From positions 174,155,718-174,219,717 of the forward strand of contig CM060704.1 of NCBI GenBank assembly GCA_030686995.1: a DNA stretch of 64,000 bases, read 5' to 3'. Shown piece after piece: positions 47,901 through 58,494 of this stretch. The notes under the pieces were generated by a model. That model worked only from the letters and a program-made list of their open reading frames with translations, did not search any database and was not told the origin of the DNA. Each line of letters starts with the position of its first letter. Position 1 is the first letter of the stretch. Made by a program: the position numbers and the translations under genes. This DNA is from Artemisia argyi. Taxonomy: Eukaryota > Streptophyta > Magnoliopsida > Asterales > Asteraceae.

Positions 47901-48099
47901 AGTATACACGGAATGACTATTTTACCCCTCACGTGTGTGGCACATGGGCCAACTTAACGGAGATATAGACGGCCGTCATACAGAGGGACTACCAGTGTTA
48001 TTTGTTTCAAAGATAGGGAGGTTCCATGCAACTTTAAAGTTTCAGGGACTATGGGTGAAACTTTGGACAAACCACATGGACCATCTATGTAATTTACTC
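47901..48099 (-). repeat. right MULE terminal inverted repeat
   Basis: Reverse complement of the left repeat with a few changes. It lies about 130 bp from the start of the GRF gene and may drive it. Confidence 0.9.
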
Positions 48100-48108
48100 T
48101 TTTTTATT

Positions 48109-48330
48109 TTTTTACGGCAATTGTGGCTACATGGCTTCTAACTCAAAAGGCGTAGCGAGCTCACACAATCAGGTTAGGTTCAGCCCAGAAGGCAATGACA
48201 CCCTTCCTTTTACGCACGCGAGAGGAAACCTCTATCGCCTTAGACAAGACTCGAACATAAGACCTTTCCTAGGAAGGTAAAACCTCCATACCAATAAACA
48301 AGAGGCTCATTAGTGTTATGATATTGTATT
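48109..48330 (-). mobile_element. possible tRNA-derived SINE next to the MULE
   Basis: On the minus strand TTATTGGTATGGAGGT and TTATGTTCGAGTCTTG resemble RNA polymerase III boxes A and B. This block is absent from the sister duplication unit. Boundaries and duplications are unclear. Confidence 0.4.
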
Positions 48331-49290
48331 TGTGGGTGTTCTCTTTTTTTTTAAACTTGTTTGTTCAACTAAGAAAATATATAATTTAGATTTGTTCCAT
48401 TGTGTCTATTGATTTTGTTGTTTACACTACGGAGTTTATAAGCTTTTTATCAAATTTAAATATACTGTATTTCACAATTAAATTAACACAGGATTAGCAA
48501 GCATGTATAGTTCTTGATGGATAAAAAGACATTGCGCCTTCATGTCTACTGTTACCCATCGACACGAAAAATCAAAAAAGTTAATAGCAAGTGAGTGAAA
48601 CAGTTTTAAGGTGTTCTATGTTGTCAACTAAGTTATTTATCTACTTGTGATTTCACGATAGTGGTTATTGTATAACGATACTTGATATTTATATTTCAAT
48701 ACTTGTCCCACATAGTTAAAACTTGAAAGTAGACATCTTTATAAGTTTTAGGTGTCATTATAATGATTAATCAATTAAGAAACGGATCATACAACTTATA
48801 GTTGTAGGTTTGTTCTTGATTGGTTTTTTTAATTAATAAAACAAATAGATTAAGCTATTGAAGAGTATTACCACGAGGTGGTTCTTGTATTTATGATTGG
48901 TTTTTTTAATTAATAAAACAAATACATTGAGCAATTGAAGAGCATTACCACGAGTTGGTTCTTGTATTTACAATGGAATTCGGTAGGTTAGACGAGTTAA
49001 ATTTTGTACTTGTTAGTCTCTTCAAAGAATTTAAGGGAGTTAGTTTGGTGACAATGAATGGAGAGTCGTTATTGGAATGTTATCAAACACTTAAGCATGA
49101 TACTCTCTAATATTAACCTAACTGGCTTATAGACTCGTGGTAACCCACGGGTTTTTAGATGAGATGGTGCAAAAAAATAATAATTATAATAATAATAAAA
49201 AAATAGTGTGTTTAAACAAAGTAAGAAAAAACCACAAAGTAAGAAAAAAAATAGTGGTTATTGTATAACGATACTTGATAAAAAAAAATT

Positions 49291-49662
49291 GGCTGATGTG
49301 TCCCGGTTTGTGTGGGGATTCTGCGTGGTCGGGTGTAGGCATAAATGTGTAGATTGATCGAGGTCGTGTAGCAGATATTTTGGCAATACTGGAGTTGCAG
49401 ATATTGAGCAGCTTATGTGCTTTCTAGTATCTAGCAATCTGGTTAATTGCATAGCACATTCTTTTGTTTTGGTTAGAGGTCTTGGGTTTTTTTTTTCTAG
49501 CATCTCGTTAGTGTTTTCCCATTGGCCTTGTTGGTAGTTGCTTTTTTTCTGTTGAGTTCCTCCCGGTTTGTGGGAGTGGGCTAGTCTCGGTTGTTGTTGT
49601 GGCTTGTGTGGCCTTTGTTTCTTTTAATATATTGCCCTTTTCAAAAAAAAAAAAAAAACAAA
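49291..49662 (+). mobile_element. LINE 3' end fragment with poly(A)
   Basis: A GT-rich non-coding stretch finishes GGCCTTTGTTTCTTTTAATATATTGCCC, then a run of about 16 A. It looks like a severely 5'-truncated LINE 3' UTR. No target duplication could be fixed. Confidence 0.45.
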
Positions 49663-49936
49663 ATGAATCATTTATTCGAAAGGAATATCAACTAATAGTT
49701 AATGATAGTATAGAGTATAATGTTTGTAACTAAAAATGTATATTTTAAAATTTTTTTTATTAACGAAAAGTGACTAAATTGGTCAATTTTGATCACCAAT
49801 CCTTTTGATGCGGTCAACTGATTGTGGAGTTTGGTGTCTTGGTTCTTGTTTTGTTTAGGTGTCGAGGTTATTGCGGATGTTCTCTCCTTTTTTTAGACTT
49901 GTTTGTTCAACTAAGAAAAGATAAAATTTAGATATG

Positions 49937-50499
49937 TGTTGAGGTAAAAGTTTGCTTCTACTTCGAACAAGCGAGACGAATCCTTCGGACTAGAGTAGGT
50001 CCTCCGGATTCAAGGTGATCCCTGCTTACAGTATGTTGCTTCGGATATCTGCAAAACAAATACGTCCGTTAGACTCGCCCCGGGAATGTATCCCAGGACC
50101 AACCTCCGGCGTGAGAGTAAGTATATGTTCTTAGTGAGAGAAAGTATGAATAAAACTAGAGAGTAGGGGAGAATTAGTTAACCTTAAATGAAGATTTCCT
50201 CTCTATTTATAGGCTCTCCACATGAAGTGCCAGGCTGGTTCGTACTTAGCCCTTAATGTTCGCTAGTTTAGACTCCATTATCATATACTTTGGCGTACTT
50301 GTTTGTACTTTGGTCTAGGTACTTGGTGGTTTATCCGAAGGGTTTGTGATATCCGGACGACTGAGATCATGCGGACATTTCGTAACCCTTCGGATATTGG
50401 TCCGTATTGACTGAACACATCTGAATACATTTTACCTGATACAGGTCCGGAAAGGTATATCCTTGTACGGCATGTATCCGGAGGGTACATACGTCAACA
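49937..50499 (-). mobile_element. solo LTR of the gypsy family found downstream
   Basis: On the minus strand it starts TGTTGACGTATGTACCCTCC, ends TTTTACCTCAACA, and is 563 bp. It is flanked by ATATG at 49932-49936 and 50500-50504. It is clearly similar, but not identical, to the LTRs at 51578 and 61366, and lies in the opposite orientation. It is an older insertion reduced by LTR recombination. Confidence 0.9.
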
Positions 50500-50606
50500 A
50501 TATGTTTCATTGTGTCTATTACACTATGGAGTTTATATGCTTTTTTCATCAAATTTAAATATACTATATTTCACAATTAAATTAACACAGGATTAGCAAG
50601 CATGTA

Positions 50607-50911
50607 TAACCATTGGGGCATTGGTCCAATGAGTGGGGCTTTTATTCTTGAGTCAATTAACTCGGGTTTGAATCTTATCCCTGACATTTTGTTCTCAGAT
50701 AGGTACACATCTCCGTAAAACTTATGGGCTCACTGGAGAGACTTTGTGGATAAGTGCTCAAGAGTTCGTGAGTCTCGGCTCATTCCAGTTGGTGCCCCGC
50801 TAGGCCAGGAGAGTTGGTCAGAGCTATTCCTTATGAGGTAGACAATAGCTGGTGCCAAAAGACACTCGGGGTCAGGATGTCCCCGCCAATCTACATTTTT
50901 TTTTTCTTTTC
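50607..50911 (+). mobile_element. tRNA-derived SINE with T-rich tail
   Basis: The insertion is flanked by GGATTAG(C)AAGCATGTA at 50590-50606 and 50912-50927 and is absent from the sister unit near 48490-48510. The 5' part has TTGGTCCAATGAGTGG (box A-like) and CTCGGGTTTGAATCTT (box B-like). The 3' end is a T run. Long duplications and a T tail are features of Au-type plant SINEs. Confidence 0.65.
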
Positions 50912-51577
50912 GGATTAGAAGCATGTAATAGTTCTTGATGGATAAAAAGACATTACGCCTTCATGTCTACGGTTACCCATCTACACGAAAAATCAAAAAA
51001 GTTAATAGCAAGCGAGTGAAACAATTTTAAGGTGTTCTATGTTGTCAAGTAAATTATTTATCAACTTGCGATTTACGTTAGTGGTTATTGTATAATGTAA
51101 CTTGATACTTATATTTCAATACTTGTCCCACATAGTTAAAACTTGGAAGTAGTAAGATCTTTATAAGTTTTAGGCGTGATAGCAATAATAAAATAACAAG
51201 TCAAACTTATAACTTATTGGTTGTAGGTTTGTTCTTGGTTGTTTTTTTTAATTAATAAAACAAACGGAATGAGCTATTGAATAGTATAATTAAAAAAACA
51301 AATGGAATGAGCTATTGAAAAGTATTACCATGAGGTGGCTTTTGTGTTTAAAATAAAAATCGGTAGGTTAGACGAGTTAAATTTAGTTTGGTAATACTCT
51401 TTAATAATAAAACCACCGGTTGCTCAAACTTACAACTTATTGGTTGTAGGTTTGTTCTTGGTTAGTTTTTTTAATTAATAAAACAAACGGAATGAGCTAT
51501 TGAAGAGTATTACCACGAGGTTGCTTTTGTGTTTAAAAGGGAAGTCGGTAGGTTAGACGAGTTAAATTTTGTACGTG

Positions 51578-52137
51578 TGTTGACGTATGTACCCTCCGGA
51601 TACATGCCGAACAAGGATATGCTCTCCGGATATGCATCAGGTAAAACGTTCTCAGACGTGTTCGAACCATACGAACCAATATCCGAAGGGTTACGAATAT
51701 CCGCGTAACCCCATCCCTCCGGATATCACATGCCCTTCGGATAAGCCAACAAGTACTTGGACCAAAGTACAAACAAGTACACCAAAGTATATGGTAATGG
51801 AGTCTAAACTAGCGAACATTATGGGCTAAGTACGAACCAGCCTGGCACTTCATGTAGAGAGTCTATAAATAGAGGGGAAATCTTCATTTAAGGTTAACTA
51901 ATTCTCTACCTCTCTCTAGTTTTATTCATACTTTCTCTCACTAAAATATATACTTACTCTCACGCCGGAGGTTGGTCCTGGGATACATTCCCGGGACGAG
52001 TCTAACGGACGTATTTGTTTTGCAGATATCCGAAGTAACACGCAATAAGCAAGAACCATACCGAATCCGGAGGACCTACTCTAGTCCGAAGGATTCATCT
52101 CGCTTGTTCGAAGTAGAAGCAAACTTTTACCTCAACA
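51578..52137 (+). repeat. 5' LTR of the gypsy element
   Basis: It starts TGTTGACG and ends CTCAACA. A TATA box TATAAATAG lies at 51864-51872. CCGGA motifs are frequent. Confidence 0.93.
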
Positions 52138-52140
52138 AAT

Positions 52141-52158
52141 TGGCGCCATCCGTGGGAC
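52141..52158 (+). promoter_or_regulatory. primer-binding site
   Basis: TGGCGCCATCCGTGGGAC starts three bases after the 5' LTR. TGGCGCC is the usual start of gypsy primer sites in plants. I did not assign the tRNA. Confidence 0.7.
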
Positions 52159-52186
52159 CCGTCATTCACTCTACCGAAGCTAATAA

Positions 52187-55100
52187 ATGACAGGTCCTTC
52201 CCCAACCACACCCGAAGGATCCGGAAGTCGTCCGGATAACAATACCAATCCTGTTAACCTTGAACAAATCCAAAGTCACTTTGCTGCTCTAAAATCTCTC
52301 ATCCAACAATACAATGTCTCGGGAGAAACACCGATTGACCCCATCCAACTCGACTTTGAGGTTGCCGGATCTCATGATGTCGAAGCCCAAAAAGCCGAAG
52401 AGGAAAGGACGGACGACTTATCCAAGCCTTTCAAGGCAGCGTCCAAGAGTCCGTTTACCCGGAGGATCATCGATTTCTCCGGACCAAAGGGTTCAAAGTA
52501 TCTGATGCCTTCTCACTTAAAGTTGTACAACGGATCTACAGATCCTGATGATCATATCACCAGATTTGAAGGGGCGGCCAATCAAGGTGCGTGGCCCATG
52601 CCCATTTGGTGCATGATGTTCCAGCAGACCCTGGACGACGCTGCTAGAGCATGGTTTGATCGTCTTCCGCGAGGTAGTATTGACAATTGGGATGAATTGA
52701 GTGAACAGTTTGTTCAGAGGTTCGCCCTTCGTAGAAAATGTATCAGGGATCCGATGGAAATTACCAAGATCATCCGTAGAGCCAACGAAGCCCTCCCGGA
52801 ATTTAAGGAACGATGGACGGATGAGGCTAGCCACATTTCAGGAGTACCAGAGCTGATGCAGATATCCTCTTTTATTGATGGTTGTAAAAGTCCGGAGCTA
52901 GCGAAGAGATTCTCCGAGAAGGTTCCCCAGAGCATAACCGAAATGATGATACGAGTTGATGACTTCGTCCGTTCCGAAAGAGTGTATCGGCTAACAGAAG
53001 TACCGAAGGGAGAAAGGACGGATAATTCTCGTAGAGATTATCAACCTAATCCGTACGGCCGAAATGACCATAACACACAACGGTCCTCTTTCAGGGGAAA
53101 CCACAGGAAAGATGTCCAAGACTTCAAACCAAGACGAAATGAAAATTTCGCACCATACATGCCCAGACGAAACGACAATAACACCTATCGGACAGACTAC
53201 CGGAGAGATCATCGGCGTGACGATGGAAATAGAAGAGATACCAGACCATTAGACTTGAACATGCTCACAAAGGCCCCTAAAGAGATCCTGTCAACAGAGC
53301 ACCGGCTCAGGCTACCGGCACCCCCGCCATTAAGAGGAAGACCGTCGAGAGAAAACATGGATAAATACTGTGATTATCATGGAGAGAAAGGCCATCTCAC
53401 CAACGACTGTCACAATCTGAAAGAACAACTCAAGATAGCCCTGGATACCGGCAAGCTTGACCACCTGATCAGAGACGTCCGACAAAGAGACAGAGCACCG
53501 CCCAGAAATAACCAACAAAACAACCAAGGTCGAATCATCAATATGGTCCGATACCAAGAAAGGAATCCGAAGCGAAAGACAATAGATCAGGAAGAAGAGT
53601 GGATGAGAGCCCCCATAAGCTTTCCTCCGATCCTTCTGGGGGATGCTTCCGATGAACCACTTATAGTAGAAGCAGAGATTGAGGGATATACTGTACGGAG
53701 AGTATATGTCGACCAAGGCGCATCGGTAGAAGTAATGTATGAACACTGCTTCCTAAATCTGGACCCTTCCATCCGGTCACGTCTATCTAAGACAAACACA
53801 CCCCTGATAGGATTCGCGGGAGAAGCCATAAATCCGTTGGGAAAGATCGAGTTAGAAGTCTGTTTCGGAAACGAAGGGTTGTACCGCCGAACTATCATGA
53901 AGTTCGCGGTGATCAGGTCTCCCTCCCCATACAACGTGATACTGGGTCGATCTGGAATCAAAAAACTTAGGGCCATCCCATCGACCATACACTCCATGAT
54001 GAAATTCCCAACACCGAGAGGTATTGCCACTCTGGTAACCCGATCGGTCATTATCTCAGAGTGTAGAAAGCTCGAAGAAAAGTTCTTGATGGGAAAGGAA
54101 ACGCAAGCAGAGATATCCCCGGAAATCACCATTGAAGAAACTACTGGAACCGAAGAAGTATTGGTTCACCCGGCATATCCGGAACAGCTAGTAACAATAG
54201 GAAGGAATTTTTCAAGAGAGGGGCGAAGACAACTGGTAACGTTGCTCAAAAACAGCCGAGACGTTTTCGCATGGGAGCCTTCGGATATGACTGGCGTTCC
54301 CCGTTGGGCCGCCGAACATAAGCTCGACGTAAACATCCAAGACAAACCGGTGGCACAGAAAAAGAGATTTTTCTCGGAAGAAAAGAACCAAGCCATAAAT
54401 CGGGACGTGGAAGAATGGCTAAAGGCCGGAATAATCAGACCCGTCCGGTATCCGACGTGGATTTCTAACCCGGTCCTGGTGAAAAAACCGGACGGCAGCT
54501 GGAGGATGTGTATCGATTTTAAGAACCTGAACTCATCATGCCATAAAGATTACTATCCTTTACCCGAAATAGACTGGAAGATTGAATCGGTGATAGGGTT
54601 CCGCTACAAGTGCTTCTTGGACGCTTACAAAGGTTATCACCAAGTGCAGATGGCAAAAGAAGACGAAGAGAAAACAGCGTTCTATACGGATCGGGGAACA
54701 TACTGCTATGTCAAAATGCCATTCGGATTGAAAAATGCCGGAGCAACCTACCAGAAATTGGTAGATTCCAGCTTCCGAAAGCAAATTGGCCGGAACCTGG
54801 AAGTATATGTAGACGACATGGTGATAAAAAGCCAAACGGAAAAAGAATTGTTGGCCGATATAGCTGAAACATTTGACAATCTCCGAGAAATAAACATGAA
54901 GCTAAACCCTCAAAAATGCTCCTTCGGAGTGGAGGAAGGGAAATTCCTCGGGTATATGGTGACATCCGAAGGGATTAGAGCAAACCCCAAGAAAACTAGA
55001 GCAATCGCCGATATGCAATCACCAAAATCATTGAAGGAAATGCAAAGCTTAAGTGGCAAACTCGCAGCACTCAATCGTTTCTTGTCCAAATCTGCCGAAA

Positions 55101-56167
55101 AATCTTTGCCTTTCTTTGAAACATTAAAAAATATCACAAAAGACAATAAAGAAAAGTACCAATGGACAGACGTAGCTGAAAAGGCTTTCCAAGAAATGAA
55201 GAAAATGATTCTGGAACTACCATGCCTAGCGACGCCAAAACCGAAAGAAGACATGTACCTATACCTATCAGCCGCAATGGAAGCAATAAGTGGGGTGTTA
55301 ATGGTCGAAAGGGAAGGACGGCAGATACCAGTTCATTATGTGAGCCGGACCTTACACGAAGCCGAAAAGAGATACGCTCCGGTCGAGAAGCTAGCTTTAG
55401 CATTGTTGCATCTATCCAGAAGATTAAGGCGATATTTCGAAGCTCACCCTATCAAAGTTATCACGGATCATCCTATCAAGCAGGCGCTGAATCGAGCGGA
55501 AGCTTCTGGACGGTTAGCCAAATATACGGTGGAATTAGGAGCCTACAACATCACCTACGTTCCCCGGAATGCCGTCAAAGGACAGGTACTGGCCGATTTC
55601 ATCAATGAAGTACCCATCGGAACCATTTGTCCTGGTCCGAAAGGGAGGGGCAAGGAGATATGTAACATCTCTGAGCCGGAAGAATGGATCTTATACACAG
55701 ACGGAGCCTCTAGTCGAAAAGGTTCCGGAGCGGGTCTTGTGTTAATTAGTCCGGAAAAAGAAGAATACACCTATGCTCTCCGTTTAAATTTTGAAGCTAC
55801 CAACAACGGAGCAGAATACGAAGCACTCCTAGCCGGATTAAGAATTGCAAAAGAAATGCATATAGAAGCACTGGACGTGCGAGTAGACTCTAACCTGGTG
55901 GCAAGCCAAATCAATGGAGAGTTTACTGCGTACAAGGAGAGCATGACAAAATACCTCGCGAAAGCCAAAGAATATATCACTTGTTTCAAACGCTTCAAAA
56001 TAAAGAATATCCCAAGAGCTCAAAACCAAAAAGCAGATGTGCTCAGCAAGCTAGCATCCGTAGCATTCGACCATTTAACGAAAGAGGTCCTGGTAGAAGT
56101 GTTGGAGAAGCCATCCACCGAAGAAGAAACAGTTAACGCCATAGTAGAAGAAGAAGAGGAAAATTAG
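52187..56167 (+). CDS. gag-pol polyprotein up to the second RNase H, 1326 aa
   Basis: It starts at ATG 52187, 50 bp after the 5' LTR. Gag spans about residues 105-270 (DHITRFEG, AWFDRLP, FVQRFA). A zinc knuckle (CDYHGEKGHLTNDC) lies near 394. A retropepsin-like block near 506 reads VYVDQGAS, so the usual T or S after the catalytic D is replaced by Q. Reverse transcriptase spans about 755-935, with WRMCIDFKNLN, FGLKNAGATYQ and the YVDD site near 872. The first RNase H lies near 1024-1110. A second, archaeal-type RNase H (WILYTDGASSRKGSG, NNGAEYEALLAGL, VDSNLV) lies near 1166-1300. The frame ends at TAG 56165-56167 and goes on in the same frame as integrase. Confidence 0.92.
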   Translation: MTGPSPTTPEGSGSRPDNNTNPVNLEQIQSHFAALKSLIQQYNVSGETPIDPIQLDFEVAGSHDVEAQKAEEERTDDLSKPFKAASKSPFTRRIIDFSGPKGSKYLMPSHLKLYNGSTDPDDHITRFEGAANQGAWPMPIWCMMFQQTLDDAARAWFDRLPRGSIDNWDELSEQFVQRFALRRKCIRDPMEITKIIRRANEALPEFKERWTDEASHISGVPELMQISSFIDGCKSPELAKRFSEKVPQSITEMMIRVDDFVRSERVYRLTEVPKGERTDNSRRDYQPNPYGRNDHNTQRSSFRGNHRKDVQDFKPRRNENFAPYMPRRNDNNTYRTDYRRDHRRDDGNRRDTRPLDLNMLTKAPKEILSTEHRLRLPAPPPLRGRPSRENMDKYCDYHGEKGHLTNDCHNLKEQLKIALDTGKLDHLIRDVRQRDRAPPRNNQQNNQGRIINMVRYQERNPKRKTIDQEEEWMRAPISFPPILLGDASDEPLIVEAEIEGYTVRRVYVDQGASVEVMYEHCFLNLDPSIRSRLSKTNTPLIGFAGEAINPLGKIELEVCFGNEGLYRRTIMKFAVIRSPSPYNVILGRSGIKKLRAIPSTIHSMMKFPTPRGIATLVTRSVIISECRKLEEKFLMGKETQAEISPEITIEETTGTEEVLVHPAYPEQLVTIGRNFSREGRRQLVTLLKNSRDVFAWEPSDMTGVPRWAAEHKLDVNIQDKPVAQKKRFFSEEKNQAINRDVEEWLKAGIIRPVRYPTWISNPVLVKKPDGSWRMCIDFKNLNSSCHKDYYPLPEIDWKIESVIGFRYKCFLDAYKGYHQVQMAKEDEEKTAFYTDRGTYCYVKMPFGLKNAGATYQKLVDSSFRKQIGRNLEVYVDDMVIKSQTEKELLADIAETFDNLREINMKLNPQKCSFGVEEGKFLGYMVTSEGIRANPKKTRAIADMQSPKSLKEMQSLSGKLAALNRFLSKSAEKSLPFFETLKNITKDNKEKYQWTDVAEKAFQEMKKMILELPCLATPKPKEDMYLYLSAAMEAISGVLMVEREGRQIPVHYVSRTLHEAEKRYAPVEKLALALLHLSRRLRRYFEAHPIKVITDHPIKQALNRAEASGRLAKYTVELGAYNITYVPRNAVKGQVLADFINEVPIGTICPGPKGRGKEICNISEPEEWILYTDGASSRKGSGAGLVLISPEKEEYTYALRLNFEATNNGAEYEALLAGLRIAKEMHIEALDVRVDSNLVASQINGEFTAYKESMTKYLAKAKEYITCFKRFKIKNIPRAQNQKADVLSKLASVAFDHLTKEVLVEVLEKPSTEEETVNAIVEEEEEN

Positions 56168-57397
56168 ATGTCCCCCATATTCCGATGCTTAAACGAAGGT
56201 ATATGGCCGGAGGATCAAAATGAAGCTCGAAACCTCCGTATGAAAATAAGTCACTACGCACTAATTGACAATGTGCTATTCAAAAAATCCTACCTTGGAC
56301 CAATGTTACGATGTGTCGGACCCCTCCAAGCCAATTACATAATCCGAGAGGTACACGAAGGAGCGTGTGGCATGCACTCCGGACCCCGGACTGTGGTAGC
56401 TAAACTCATGCGACAAGGCTACTATTGGCCAACCATGCACCGGGACGCTAGAGAAGTCATCCGAAAATGTGATGCCTGTCAGATACATGCTCCGGTCCCA
56501 AAGTTACCAAAAACGGTGCTAACCTCCGTCATGGCGCCATGGCCCTTCTTTCAATGGGCAATTGACATTTTGGGACCTTTGCCCGAAGCTCCAGGAAAAG
56601 TTAAGTATGTTATTGTGGCGATAGACTATTTCACAAAGTGGATGGAAGCAAAACCATTGGCCAAGACAACCGGAAAGGAGGTCAAAAAGTTTGTATGGGA
56701 CAACATCGTCTGCAGGTTCGGACTTCCCAAGATAATTGTCACAGACAACGGAAGTAACTTTGTGGGAGATCCATTCAAAAGTTGGTGTGAAAGGCTAAAC
56801 ATCACGCAAATCAACACAGCCGTGGCCCACCCTCAAGCCAACGGATTGGTCGAAAGAGCCAACAAAAGCCTGATGAAAGGATTTAAGTCCCGACTGGGAA
56901 GAGAAAGAGCCGGATGGGTAGACGAGTTACCAAACGTACTATGGGCTTTCCGAACCACCCTGAAAACCAGCAACGGAGAAACCCCCTTTAGTCTAACGTA
57001 CGGAAGTGAGGCAATCATTCCGGCAGAAATCGGTATGCCTACCTTCCGGACCATGATGGCAAACGCTGAAAATAACGACGATGAGATAAGTTTGAATCTA
57101 AACTTATTAGAAGAACGAAGGGAAATGGCGGCCATCAGGGAGGCAAAGTACAAAAAGAAAGTGGAGCAGTATTACAACCGAAGGGTTAGACCCGAAGCCT
57201 TCAAAGTAGGAGACTTCGTGTACCGGAAGAACGAAGCCAGCAGAGTGGAAGATCAGGGAAAATTAGGACCTAATTGGGAAGGCCCGTACCGGATAACGGA
57301 GGCTTATCAACACGGCACATATAAGCTCCAAACCATGGAAGACGTGGAAGTACCTCGGACCTGGCATGCAATTAATTTAAAGAAATGTTTTATGTAA
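56168..57397 (+). CDS. integrase part of the gypsy polyprotein, 409 aa
   Basis: It begins directly after the TAG of the upstream frame, in the same reading frame, with an ATG that may or may not be used. A zinc-binding HHCC domain (HEGACGMHSG, then CDACQIH) lies at about residues 61-105. The catalytic core has D near 132 (WAIDILGP), D near 192 (VTDNGSNF) and E near 228 (GLVERANKSL), the expected D-D-35-E spacing. The C-terminal part includes the GPY-like block LGPNWEGPYRI. No chromodomain was noticed, as is usual for Tat elements. Expression needs readthrough or independent initiation. Confidence 0.9.
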   Translation: MSPIFRCLNEGIWPEDQNEARNLRMKISHYALIDNVLFKKSYLGPMLRCVGPLQANYIIREVHEGACGMHSGPRTVVAKLMRQGYYWPTMHRDAREVIRKCDACQIHAPVPKLPKTVLTSVMAPWPFFQWAIDILGPLPEAPGKVKYVIVAIDYFTKWMEAKPLAKTTGKEVKKFVWDNIVCRFGLPKIIVTDNGSNFVGDPFKSWCERLNITQINTAVAHPQANGLVERANKSLMKGFKSRLGRERAGWVDELPNVLWAFRTTLKTSNGETPFSLTYGSEAIIPAEIGMPTFRTMMANAENNDDEISLNLNLLEERREMAAIREAKYKKKVEQYYNRRVRPEAFKVGDFVYRKNEASRVEDQGKLGPNWEGPYRITEAYQHGTYKLQTMEDVEVPRTWHAINLKKCFM

Positions 57398-57519
57398 CCT
57401 ATTATGCACTTTGTTATTTCAGGACTTATTGTAAGGCATGAGCCATTTTCACATCAATGAAACATCCGATGCATTTGAACTACATTGAATTATTTTCCGC
57501 AAGACATAAGTTGTCCAGT

Positions 57520-58130
57520 AAAGAAAACCCCAAGTGGGTATTATTAAGGCCAAGAGCCGAAGGGTACAGGTTACCCCGTCAAAGAAAACCCCAGGTGGGT
57601 ATTATTAAGGCCAAGAGCCGAAGGGTACAGGTTACCCCGTCAAAGAAAACCCCAAGTGGGTATTATTAAGGCCAAGAGCCGAAGGGTACAGGTTACCCCG
57701 TCAAAGAAAACCCCAGGTGGGTATTATTAAGGCCAAGAGCCGAAGGGTACAGGTTACCCCGTCAAAGAAAACCCCAAGTGGGTATTATTAAGGCCAAGAG
57801 CCGAAGGGTACAGGTTACCCCGTCAAAGAAAACCCCAGGTGGGTATTATTAAGGCCAAGAGCCGAAGGGTATAGGTTACCCCGTCAAAGAAAACCCCAAG
57901 TGGGTATTATTAAGGCCAAGAGCCGAAGGGTACAGGTTACCCCGTCAAAGAAAACCCCAGGTGGGTATTATTAAGGCCAAGAGCCGAAGGGTACAGGTTA
58001 CCCCGTCAAAGAAAACTCCAAATATTATTAAGGCCAAGAGCCGAAGGGTACATGTTACCCCGTCAAAAATAACCCCGAGTGGGTATAATTCTAGGCCAAA
58101 CTCCGAAGGGTACAGGGTACCCCGTCAAAT
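57520..58130 (+). repeat. 61-bp tandem array downstream of integrase
   Basis: About eight good units and two degenerate ones have the form GGTATTATTAAGGCCAAGAG...CGAAGGGTACAGGTTACCCCGTCAAAGAAAACCCCA. Successive units alternate strictly between CCAAGTGGG and CCAGGTGGG, so the working unit is a 122-bp dimer. Arrays at this place are common in Tat/Retand elements. Confidence 0.9.
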
Positions 58131-58494
58131 AAAGATAAGGAATAAACCACGGCCAAGAGCCGTAAGGCATATATTGTCCGATGAGACAAAACCTCTCGAG
58201 TATATAATTAAAAGCCGTAAGTTCCATAAATTACGTACTCCTCGGAATAACGGAGTAATAAATTAAGCAAGGTATACATGTAGCTTAAAGACGATACAAA
58301 TAACAAAAAGAGCGATATATTCATATGATCAAAATTCGGTTACATCAAACATTCCGAAATAACGGAATAACAAAAACTGAACAAACCTATTCTATTACAT
58401 CAATTGGTAAGCTTCACAAGGAATCCGGGACACCTGAATCCATAGTCAAAATGGAGGTATCCGGACTCCGACATACATCTTCCAAACACAAACT

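Larger units (their letters stand above)
43012..48099 (+). mobile_element. complete, possibly autonomous MULE
   Basis: Terminal inverted repeats of about 199 bp (43012-43210 and 47901-48099) start GAGTAAATTACATAGATGGTCC and are nearly identical. A perfect 9-bp target duplication TTTTTTATT flanks them (43003-43011, 48100-48108). The interior holds an uninterrupted transposase gene on the plus strand and a convergent GRF zinc-finger gene on the minus strand. All parts needed for activity appear present, though only expression could prove it. Confidence 0.92.
42895..49290. repeat. unit 1 of a diverged tandem duplication, with MULE inside
   Basis: The flanks of the MULE (42895-43011 and 48300-49120) match 49765-49936 plus 50505-51577 plus 61931-62040 in order: ATTGGTCAA-TTTGATCACCAAT, GATTGTGGAGTTTGGTGTCTTGG, CTTGTTTGTTCAACTAAGAAAA, CACAATTAAATTAACACAGGATTAGCAAGC. 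The units were therefore duplicated before most transposon insertions. Confidence 0.65.

Noticed and set aside
51587..51969. Open frames inside the gypsy LTR, repeated at 61375-61969
   Set aside because: They lie in LTR DNA and overlap promoter and leader. The second pair is simply the other LTR.
57520..58130. CRISPR-like array
   Set aside because: Units are contiguous tandem repeats without unique spacers, inside a plant retrotransposon.
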